NCBI GenBank assembly: GCA_018001225.1
Contig: JAGNIJ010000027.1
Location: 1 to 62,354, forward strand
Origin: Kiritimatiellia bacterium
GTDB taxonomy: Bacteria > Verrucomicrobiota > Kiritimatiellia > CAIQIC01 > JAGNIJ01
Length of the DNA stretch: 62,354 bases
Direction of reading: 5' to 3'
Below, piece after piece: positions 1-6,665 of the stretch. The first letter of the stretch is position 1, and each line of letters starts with the position of its first letter. Under the pieces are notes generated by a model that saw only the letters and a list, made by a program, of their open reading frames with translations, was not told where the DNA came from and searched no databases. Both the position numbers and the translations under genes were made by a program.

Positions 1-124
1 GACCGGGTTTATGTGACTTCGTGCACACATCACCCCCTACCCAGAAGTCGAAAAAACCCCTCCCTCGACTCGAATCTGCCGTCCTGTACGCACTGACAGG
101 ATAAGAAAAGGGCCAAACACGAGG

Positions 125-143
125 GGCGGCTCGCAGAGCCGCC
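125..143. repeat. GC-rich hairpin at the end of the hisD/YbhB operon
   Basis: A perfect 8-bp inverted repeat (GGCGGCTC, loop GCA, GAGCCGCC) lies just past the stop codon of the YbhB-family gene. There is no T-run after it on the minus strand, so it is not a textbook intrinsic terminator. It resembles other GC hairpins in this window that sit beside a ctaca/tgtag motif. The remaining bases 1-124 hold no recognisable gene; a weak TCCTGT/ACAGGA pair near 82-104 is the only other structure seen. Confidence 0.6.
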
Positions 144-144
144 G

Positions 145-618
145 CTACAGTGCCTGGCGCCCGAACGTTCCCGTCAACAGGCCCTGGGCGAGGATGTGCC
201 CCTGCATGGCCTTCAGCAGGTCGGCCTTGCGGGCCTTCTCGGTCAGGGACAGCCGGGCATCCAGGGCGTAGACCTTGAAGTGGTAACGGTGCGGGCGGCC
301 GGGCGGCGGCCAGGGCCCGGCGTAGCCGTTCCGGTTGTAGTCGTTGAGGCCCTGGACGGCGCCATCCGGCAGGCGGGGCGAGGCCGGGATCCCCTCCTCC
401 AGTTTCCGCGCGTCCGGCGGGAGGTTGAAGAGCACCCAGTGCACCCAGTCGCCCGCGGGCGCGTCGGGGTCGTCGCACAACACGGCTATACTCTTCGTGC
501 CGTCCGGTACGGTCCCCCATTCCAACGGCGGCGATGCATTCCCCCCGCCCCCGGAATACTTGTGCGGAATGGCCGCCCCCATGGCGAAGGCGGCGCTCAT
601 CACGACCAACTCCATCAT
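145..618 (-). CDS. YbhB/YbcL family Raf kinase inhibitor-like protein
   Basis: This is a 157-residue protein of the phosphatidylethanolamine-binding (PEBP) superfamily. It carries the family's CDDPDAP segment around residue 50 and HRYHFKVYALD near residue 110, and the length is normal for YbhB. Members are small cytoplasmic or periplasmic proteins with an anion-binding pocket and poorly known physiological roles. No signal peptide is seen. The start is the first of two adjacent ATGs, preceded by a strong GAGGAG Shine-Dalgarno; upstream in-frame extension would run into hisD and has no family similarity. It is the last gene of the uvrA-hisD run, 29 bases after hisD. The family call is firm; the function is not. 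Confidence 0.9.
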   Translation of the reverse strand: MMELVVMSAAFAMGAAIPHKYSGGGGNASPPLEWGTVPDGTKSIAVLCDDPDAPAGDWVHWVLFNLPPDARKLEEGIPASPRLPDGAVQGLNDYNRNGYAGPWPPPGRPHRYHFKVYALDARLSLTEKARKADLLKAMQGHILAQGLLTGTFGRQAL

Positions 619-647
619 GGCCCCCTCCTCGCCGGCCGGCGTGCCGG

Positions 648-1949
648 CTACTTCTGCTCGAAGCGGATCTGCGCGGAGCGGGTGTGCCCGTCGAGCCGCT
701 CTACGCGGCCGAACGCCTCGATCACGGGCAGCATGTCCTGCAGGTCCGCCCGCGTCAGGGAAAGGATGCTGCTGCGGCGGCGGAAACTGTCCACGCTCAA
801 CCCGGAGAAGATGGCGGCCGTTCCGCCCGTGGGCAGGACGTGGCTCGGGCCGGCGACGAAATCGCCGGCGCATTCGGGCGTCCAAGCGCCGGTGAACACC
901 GCGCCCGCGGCGCGGACCTTGGGCACCCACCGGCGCGGTTCCGCCGTCATGATCTCGAGGTGTTCGGGCGCGAAGCGGTTGCACAGTTCCATGCCGGCGT
1001 CCAGGTGATCCACCACGACCAACAGGACGCCGTCCTCCAGCACCCGCTCCACGGCCTGGCGGCGCGAGAGCCGCTCGGCCTGCCGGACCAGTTCCTTCCG
1101 CACGGCCTCGGCCAGGCGGTTCGAGGGTGTCACCAGCAGCGCCTTTTCATGGCCCGTGCCGTGCTCGGCCTGGGAGAGAAGGTCCGCGGCCACGTACTCC
1201 GGCAGCGCGGAATCGTCGGCCAGCACGGCGATCTCGCTGGGTCCGGCGATCATGTCCAGGTCCACCTCGCCGTACACGAGGCGCTTGGCCGCGGTGACGT
1301 AGGGGCCGCCGGGGCCGACGATCTTCTGCACCTTGCGGACGGTGGGGGTCCCGTAGGCCATCGCGCCGATGGCCTGGATGCCGCCGAGCTTGTAGATCTC
1401 GGACGCGCCGGCGAGGTCGAGGCTGTAGAGGAGGTACGGATCCAGCGTGCCGTCCTTGCCCGCGGGCGAGCAGGCGACGATTTCACGGACATGGGCGACC
1501 CGGGCCAGCGTGACGGTCATCAACGCCGTGGACGCCAGCGGGGCCGCGCCGGCCGGGACGTAGCAGCCGACCCGCGCCAGCGGGACGTATTGCTCGCCGA
1601 GCACGCCGCCCTTGGGCGTGGCGATGGTCCAGTCCTTCCGCAGGCCGGCCTGCGCGAAGCGCGTGATCCGCCGGCAGGCGTCCGTGGCGCAGCGCTTGAA
1701 CTCGGCGTCCACCGAGGCGAGCGCGGCCTTGCGTTCCTCGGTGCTCACGGCCAGGCCGGCGGGCTCCAGGGCCGCCCCGTCGAACTCGCGGACGTACCGG
1801 ACCAGGGCTTCGTCGCCCTGCTGGCGGATATCCTCCAACACGCGCCGGGCCTTTTTTTCCGCCGCCGGGTCGATCGCCGGCCGCTGAAGGAAACGGTCCA
1901 CCTCCGGGCACGAGCGATCGACGGACCAGCGTGCAATGTGAATTTCCAT
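648..1949 (-). CDS. hisD: Histidinol dehydrogenase
   Basis: Catalyses the last two steps of histidine biosynthesis, NAD-dependent oxidation of L-histidinol to L-histidine, in the cytoplasm. The 433 residues match the family length. The zinc ligands are visible as Q260 and H263 (SQAEH), D363 (AGDFVAGPSH) and H422 (GHTR), and the catalytic pair is E329-H330 in FAPEHLE. The glycine-rich KIVGPGGPYV segment replaces the more usual VGPGN. ATG has a GGAG motif about 13 bases upstream. No other his gene is in the window, so it is separated from the rest of the pathway and is probably co-transcribed with the upstream tonB-like group. Identity is secure. Confidence 0.97.
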   Translation of the reverse strand: MEIHIARWSVDRSCPEVDRFLQRPAIDPAAEKKARRVLEDIRQQGDEALVRYVREFDGAALEPAGLAVSTEERKAALASVDAEFKRCATDACRRITRFAQAGLRKDWTIATPKGGVLGEQYVPLARVGCYVPAGAAPLASTALMTVTLARVAHVREIVACSPAGKDGTLDPYLLYSLDLAGASEIYKLGGIQAIGAMAYGTPTVRKVQKIVGPGGPYVTAAKRLVYGEVDLDMIAGPSEIAVLADDSALPEYVAADLLSQAEHGTGHEKALLVTPSNRLAEAVRKELVRQAERLSRRQAVERVLEDGVLLVVVDHLDAGMELCNRFAPEHLEIMTAEPRRWVPKVRAAGAVFTGAWTPECAGDFVAGPSHVLPTGGTAAIFSGLSVDSFRRRSSILSLTRADLQDMLPVIEAFGRVERLDGHTRSAQIRFEQK

Positions 1950-1975
1950 GGGCGGCTCCGGGTCTCTCCAGACCG

Positions 1976-2212
1976 TTATCCTCGCTTAACGACTTCGTTC
2001 ATGCAACTGCAATGCGGGCAGCGGGCCAGGGGAAGATCTCTCGCCTCGACGTACACGCGGCGGCAGACGGCGCAGCGGTAGATGTTGGACGCGCGCCGGC
2101 GGCGGGTCCGCACGCGGCCGGCCCTCGAGTAGCCGGCGCCGAGCCCCAGCACGACCAGCAGCGCGGCGGCCATCGGCAGCCACAGCAGGGTGTATAGCGA
2201 GACGGAAATCAC
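1976..2212 (-). CDS. Small membrane protein with a C-terminal zinc ribbon
   Basis: This 78-residue protein has one hydrophobic segment (about residues 5-27), an Arg-rich stretch (33-40) and a zinc-ribbon-like cysteine set C47-x2-C50 and C65-x2-C68-x-C70. I chose the GTG start at 2212: it overlaps the stop of the TonB-like gene in a GTGA arrangement and has AAGGAG just upstream, whereas longer versions run through the overlapping gene in another frame. The positive charges after the membrane segment suggest the ribbon faces the cytoplasm. Position after exbB-exbD-tonB suggests a role with that motor, but no family was recognised and the function is unknown. Confidence 0.65.
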   Translation of the reverse strand: MISVSLYTLLWLPMAAALLVVLGLGAGYSRAGRVRTRRRRASNIYRCAVCRRVYVEARDLPLARCPHCSCMNEVVKRG

Positions 2213-3018
2213 GGGGTCTCCTTCGCGTCCGGCGGGGCGCCGGGCGCGCGGAACACCACGCGGCCGCTCCGCGCTCCCTCGCCGGGCTTCCACCGCCATT
2301 GCCGGAGCGCCCCCTCCAGGACGCGGTTGACTTCGGGAAAGGCGGAGGGGGCCTCGAGCAGCACGTGCGTCACGCGGCCGGCGGCGTCCGCCTCGACGTA
2401 GGCCGCGACCTCCCACGGGGCCTTGCCGCCTTCTTCCCAACCCTCGGGAAGGGGCCCGTCCTCCAGCAGTTCCTCGGACCAGCCGGGCCCGTACTCCACG
2501 ACCGCGGGCGGCGGCCTGGCGGGACGCCGGAATACCGACGCCCCCAGCGGCGGCAGCGGCACCCGGAACAAGTTGGCCGCAACCTCGTCCTCGAGCTGCC
2601 CGTCGCGGTACAGGCCCGCGGGCGGCGGCATCTGTTCACGTTCCCGCAGGCGCGGAACCGAGCCCTGCCTGCCCGCCGCGGGGCGATGCACGATCCGCTC
2701 CTCGAGCGCCGGCCGGCTGAAGCCCCACGGGCTGGGCAGGGCGAACAGGACCGGAGACCAGACCAGGCGGGGATCGGCGTACACCTCCGGCCCCGCCGGC
2801 AGTTTCGCGAAGAGGAGATTCGGAGCCGAGGGCATGGCCGGCCGGGGCGTTTCCTTGCGCCACCCCAACCCGACTATCCACGCCGCGTGCCAGGCCGCGG
2901 CCAGCAGCAGCGCCGCCGCCCACGCGCCGCCGCCCCGGCGACGGACGGCCGGCGGTGCGACGGGGAGGGACGGGCGGCGCAGCGGCAGGGCGGGCTGTTC
3001 GGCCACGCCCGTGTTCAT
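2209..3018 (-). CDS. TonB-like energy transducer
   Basis: This 269-residue protein has a single N-terminal membrane segment (about 30-52, preceded by Arg residues), a Pro-rich middle, and a C-terminal fold starting near residue 200 whose pattern (AYVEADAAGRVTHVLLE, then ALRQWRWKP) matches TonB C-terminal domains. TonB proteins are anchored in the inner membrane and pass proton-motive energy from ExbB/ExbD to outer-membrane partners. It overlaps the exbD stop by four bases and the next gene by four, so translation is probably coupled. No TonB-dependent receptor lies in the window, so the partner is unknown. The C-terminal match is weak but the gene context supports it. Confidence 0.75.
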   Translation of the reverse strand: MNTGVAEQPALPLRRPSLPVAPPAVRRRGGGAWAAALLLAAAWHAAWIVGLGWRKETPRPAMPSAPNLLFAKLPAGPEVYADPRLVWSPVLFALPSPWGFSRPALEERIVHRPAAGRQGSVPRLREREQMPPPAGLYRDGQLEDEVAANLFRVPLPPLGASVFRRPARPPPAVVEYGPGWSEELLEDGPLPEGWEEGGKAPWEVAAYVEADAAGRVTHVLLEAPSAFPEVNRVLEGALRQWRWKPGEGARSGRVVFRAPGAPPDAKETP

Positions 3019-3485
3019 GGCGCACCGGCCGCCCGGTCCGGGAGGCGCGTGGCCAGCACCACTTCCCGAAAGCCGGCCTCGCTGGCCATGGTGTAGACGT
3101 TCACGAGCACCTGCTGCCGGACCTTGCCGTCCGCCTCGATGAGCAGCGGCGTATCGGGCCTCGCCGACGCGGCCTGCGCCAGGACCGCGGGCAGCTCGTT
3201 GAGCCCCATCCGCTCGTCGCCGAAAAACACCAGGCCTTCCTGGGTCAGGGTGACCACCCAGGTCCCGTAGCGGGTCCCCGCGTTAAACGGCGCGGCGGGC
3301 AACTGCATGCGGATACCCGGCCGCAGCACGAACGAGGAGTGGACGATCAGGAACAGCCAGAGGAGCAGGAGGACATTGACCAGCGGGACCGCCGCCATCG
3401 GCCCGCAGGCCAGCCGGAGCCGGGTGCGGAACCGCCGGCGCAGGCTGCTCAACCGCTCGGTCTCGGGATGGAAGGTGTCCGGCAT
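3015..3485 (-). CDS. exbD: ExbD/TolR-family biopolymer transport protein
   Basis: A 156-residue inner-membrane protein with a basic cytoplasmic N-terminus, one membrane segment (about 30-50) and a periplasmic domain with the TPLLIEADGKV pattern typical of ExbD/TolR. The membrane segment begins PMAAVPLVNVLLLL, where ExbD families usually carry an essential Asp; here the aligned position appears to be Asn (PLVN), which is unusual. With ExbB it would form the proton-driven stator that powers a TonB or TolA partner. It lies 7 bases after exbB and overlaps the TonB-like gene. The family call is good; proton coupling is uncertain because of the apparent Asp loss. Confidence 0.85.
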   Translation of the reverse strand: MPDTFHPETERLSSLRRRFRTRLRLACGPMAAVPLVNVLLLLWLFLIVHSSFVLRPGIRMQLPAAPFNAGTRYGTWVVTLTQEGLVFFGDERMGLNELPAVLAQAASARPDTPLLIEADGKVRQQVLVNVYTMASEAGFREVVLATRLPDRAAGAP

Positions 3486-3492
3486 GATCGGC

Positions 3493-4116
3493 TTACGCTC
3501 CGGTGCGGCGGCCCGGGCCGGTCAGGTACGTCAGGATATCCGCGGCGGCCCGCTCCATGTCCAGCAGGATGGACTCCACGCGGCTGACCAGGAAGTTATA
3601 GCCTGCGTACGCGGGGATGCCGACGGCCAGCCCCGCCGCCGCGGCGAGCAGCGCCTGCCAGAGCCCGCCCAGCACGTCGCCGGCGTGGACCAGCGGGGCC
3701 TTCTGCTCGATGGTCAACAACACGCGGATCATGCCGATCACCGTGCCCAGCAGCCCCATCACCGGGGCCAGCTGCGCGACGGTCGCCAGCAGCGCCACGC
3801 GGCGCTCGAGCCGCGGGATCTCGGCGAGGCCGGTCTCCTCGATGGCCTGGGCGATCGCGGGGCGTTCCTCGTCGTGGTGCAGGATGGCGGCGCGGACGAC
3901 GCTGGCGACCGGGCCGGGCGTTTCTTCGCAGATGCTCACGGCCTCCACGATGTTGTGACGGTTGAGGATATTGAAGATCCCCTTCAGAAAATCGCCGGAC
4001 GGGATCTGCGCGCGGTGCAGCTCGTAGAGCTTGGCAAGGAACACCGCGGCCCCGATGAAACTGACCACCAGGATCAGCCACATCATCGGGCCGCCTTTCT
4101 GCATGATCTCCAGCAT
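3493..4116 (-). CDS. exbB: ExbB/TolQ/MotA-family proton channel protein
   Basis: A 207-residue inner-membrane protein with three expected membrane segments: about 12-28 (MMWLILVVSFIGAAVFL), about 118-140 (VAQLAPVMGLLGTVIGMI) and about 160-185. The LAPVMGLLGTVIGM signature is diagnostic for the ExbB/TolQ/MotA channel family. The ATG at 4116 follows an AAAGGAG Shine-Dalgarno; a longer in-frame reading runs back into the TPR gene and does not look like ExbB. It forms a stator with the ExbD encoded next. It sits 14 bases after the TPR gene, so the operon may link this motor to a periplasmic TPR protein as Tol systems do with CpoB. Confidence 0.93.
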   Translation of the reverse strand: MLEIMQKGGPMMWLILVVSFIGAAVFLAKLYELHRAQIPSGDFLKGIFNILNRHNIVEAVSICEETPGPVASVVRAAILHHDEERPAIAQAIEETGLAEIPRLERRVALLATVAQLAPVMGLLGTVIGMIRVLLTIEQKAPLVHAGDVLGGLWQALLAAAAGLAVGIPAYAGYNFLVSRVESILLDMERAAADILTYLTGPGRRTGA

Positions 4117-4130
4117 GGCCGCGCTCCTTT

Positions 4131-6665
4131 CTAAAACAGGATCCAGTGCTCGGACTGGATCTGCCGGATGCGGGCCTGCGCCTCGGCCGACGCCGGCACG
4201 CCCGCCTCCCCCACCCGCTGATACACCTTCACCGCCTCGCGCCATTTCGACTGCGACTCGAGGATCGCCGCGGCGTTGAACGCGGCGCGCGTAAACCAGA
4301 GCGGGTTGCCGGAGGCGCCCTTGCCGAGCGCCGAGAGATGGCCGTACACCACGTTCATGTACGTGGCGACGGCCTCGTCGGGCAGCCCGGACTTCTCCTG
4401 GCACCGCGCCATCTTGAATTCCGCCTGCGCCTTCATATCGGCTGCGGCCGTGGGGCTCTTCAGCACCATCCGGTAGGCCTCCAGCGCCTCGGCATAACGC
4501 AGGGGATCGTCGTTGCCCAGGGTGAACAGGCAGTCCCCTTTCCGCCCCCAGGCCGCGTCCGCCAGCGGGCTGTCCGGGTACTTCTTGATGACCTCGTCGA
4601 AGGCCAGGATCGCCCCGCCGAACTGACCGAGCTCGGTCAGGGCATCGCCCTGCGCGAAGCGGCTTTCCGGCAGCTTGGGGCTCTCGGGATAATCCTGCGC
4701 CAGTCGGTTGAGATGCTCGATGGCCTGCACGTACTCCTTGCGCGTCGCCGCGGAGCGGCCGGCCCAGAACAGCGCGTCATCGGCCAGGTCGCCCGCGGGG
4801 TACTGCTCCGCCAGGCGCGCGAAATGCTTCTCCGCCTCGGCGTACTCGCCCCGGTTGAAATAGTACTCGCCCAGCCAGAAGAGCACGTCGGCCGCCCAGG
4901 CGGATTGCGGGTACTCGGCCAGGAACTTCCGGCACACGGACAGCGCCTCGCGGTCGTTGCCGAGGAGGTACAAGGCCCAGCCGCGCATGTAGAACGCCTG
5001 CTCCGCGGTCGAACCGCCCGGGTAATCCTCGATGACCTGGTCGAAGTCCTTCATCGCCTCCTTGAACCGGCCCAGGCGATACTGGATGAGCCCGCGGTTG
5101 TGCAGGGCCTGCTCGCGGGCCGCCGGCGAGACACCCTCCTCCTTCAGCAACTGGGTGTACATCTCGATCGCCGGGGCCCATCGCGCGGCCCGTTCACGGA
5201 CTTGGGCAATCCGCAGCCGGGCCCGCTCGGCCAGGGCCGGGTCGGCGGCCTCCGTGACGATCCGCCCGAACAGGCTTTCCGCCTCGTCGAGCCGATTCAA
5301 CCGGGCCAGCGATTCGGCCTCCTGGAACCGGGCGTCGGCCGCCAGGGCCAAGTCCCCGGTCTCGCCGGCCGCCTGCCGGTAGCTGTCGATCGCCCGCTGG
5401 TAGGCGCCGCCGGCAAAGTGGCAGTCGCCCACCTTGTAGAGCGCCCGGGCCTTCAGGTCGGGCTCGGACGCCGCCTCGCGCGCCCGCTCGAACGCGGCGG
5501 CCGCCTCGGCATACCGCTTCAATTCCCACAGGCACCAGCCCTTGCCCATCCAGGCCGCGGCCAGGCGGGCCGGGTCGGCAAACGCTTCGAGGTAGTATTG
5601 GTACTGCCTCTCGGCGGCCTCGTAATGGCCCGTTTCCAACAGCACCCGGGCCAGATCAAGTTGCAGGTCCTGCGGCGCGGGGTCCTCCAGGCCGCGCGCG
5701 ACGACGGCGCGGAGGGCGGCCACGCCTTCGTCCACGCGCCCCATCCGCACCAGCACCCGTCCCTTCGCGCTTTCAGCCCGGGCGACGCCGCGAGGATCGG
5801 CGCTCGATGCCGCCGCCTGCTCCAGGGCTTCGAGCGCCGCGGGGTAGTTCGTCCGCGACTCCTGGATGTCGGCCAGCGCGAACCAGGCGGAGGCCCGGTA
5901 CTCCGGCCGCGCGGCCTTCTGCTTCGCGAGCGAGGCGAGGACGTCGCGGGCCGTCTCCCATTCGCCCATGTCCTTGTAGGTGCCGGCGAGCCAAAGCTGG
6001 CCCCGGGCGGCGGCCTCGCTGTCCGGGTATGTGTCCAGCAACTGGCCGAAGACCTGGCGCGCCTCTTCCTTGCGGCCCAGCCGGATCAGCGTGCCCGCCC
6101 AGTCCAGCAGGTTGGCGGGGATTTCCGGCGACTCGGGATAGGTCTCCTGGAACTTCGCGAAGGCCTGCAGCGCCTCCGCGATCTCCTGCATCTTCACGAG
6201 GCACTTGGTGCGCAGCCGGGCGGCCTGCGGGCGGTAGGGGCTGTCGGGAAACCGGGTCTTGAAATCCTCCACGAGGCGCAGGACGTCCTCGTACCGGCCC
6301 ATCTCGAACAGGGACAGCGCCTGCCAGAGCACGAAGCCCGCCTCGCTGTCCGTCCCGCGCGCCCACGAGACCCGCTCGTCCAGGAGGGCGACCACCGCCC
6401 CGTGGCGGCCCTGCCCGTACAGCGCCCGGGCCAGCAGGAGGGTCCCCTCGGACCGGGCCTTGCGCCCGCTGGCGAGCCGGACGTACTGCTCCAGGTGCTG
6501 CTCCGCCACCTGGTAGAGCCCGTCCTCCAGCGCGGCGCGCCCGGCCTGGAGCGCCCGGTCGCGGTCCTGGGCGTGGCGCGGCCAGAGGTCGCCCCGCGAC
6601 GGGAAGACCCCCGGCCCGCCCCAGATCAGCAGGCCCGCCAGGAGGCTGACCGTTGTCCGCTTCAT
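4131..6665 (-). CDS. Exported tetratricopeptide-repeat protein
   Basis: An 844-residue protein with a short signal peptide (about 1-25, KR then a hydrophobic run) and TPR-type helical repeats over almost its whole length; segments such as AEKHFARLAEQYPAGDLADD and AILAFDEVIKKYPDSPLADA show the pattern with the YP-S/G turn seen in YbgF/CpoB and BamD-like repeats. There is no catalytic domain. It probably acts as a periplasmic scaffold. It overlaps the uvrA stop by four bases and is 14 bases upstream of exbB. By analogy with tol-pal clusters it may be the periplasmic partner of this ExbBD/TonB-like motor, though the link rests on gene order only. Confidence 0.85.
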   Translation of the reverse strand: MKRTTVSLLAGLLIWGGPGVFPSRGDLWPRHAQDRDRALQAGRAALEDGLYQVAEQHLEQYVRLASGRKARSEGTLLLARALYGQGRHGAVVALLDERVSWARGTDSEAGFVLWQALSLFEMGRYEDVLRLVEDFKTRFPDSPYRPQAARLRTKCLVKMQEIAEALQAFAKFQETYPESPEIPANLLDWAGTLIRLGRKEEARQVFGQLLDTYPDSEAAARGQLWLAGTYKDMGEWETARDVLASLAKQKAARPEYRASAWFALADIQESRTNYPAALEALEQAAASSADPRGVARAESAKGRVLVRMGRVDEGVAALRAVVARGLEDPAPQDLQLDLARVLLETGHYEAAERQYQYYLEAFADPARLAAAWMGKGWCLWELKRYAEAAAAFERAREAASEPDLKARALYKVGDCHFAGGAYQRAIDSYRQAAGETGDLALAADARFQEAESLARLNRLDEAESLFGRIVTEAADPALAERARLRIAQVRERAARWAPAIEMYTQLLKEEGVSPAAREQALHNRGLIQYRLGRFKEAMKDFDQVIEDYPGGSTAEQAFYMRGWALYLLGNDREALSVCRKFLAEYPQSAWAADVLFWLGEYYFNRGEYAEAEKHFARLAEQYPAGDLADDALFWAGRSAATRKEYVQAIEHLNRLAQDYPESPKLPESRFAQGDALTELGQFGGAILAFDEVIKKYPDSPLADAAWGRKGDCLFTLGNDDPLRYAEALEAYRMVLKSPTAAADMKAQAEFKMARCQEKSGLPDEAVATYMNVVYGHLSALGKGASGNPLWFTRAAFNAAAILESQSKWREAVKVYQRVGEAGVPASAEAQARIRQIQSEHWILF

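Noticed and set aside
1..60. Possible tRNA-like GACTCGAATC near the left edge
   Set aside because: The TCGAATC resembles a T-loop but no acceptor stem, anticodon arm or 3' CCA could be found around it.
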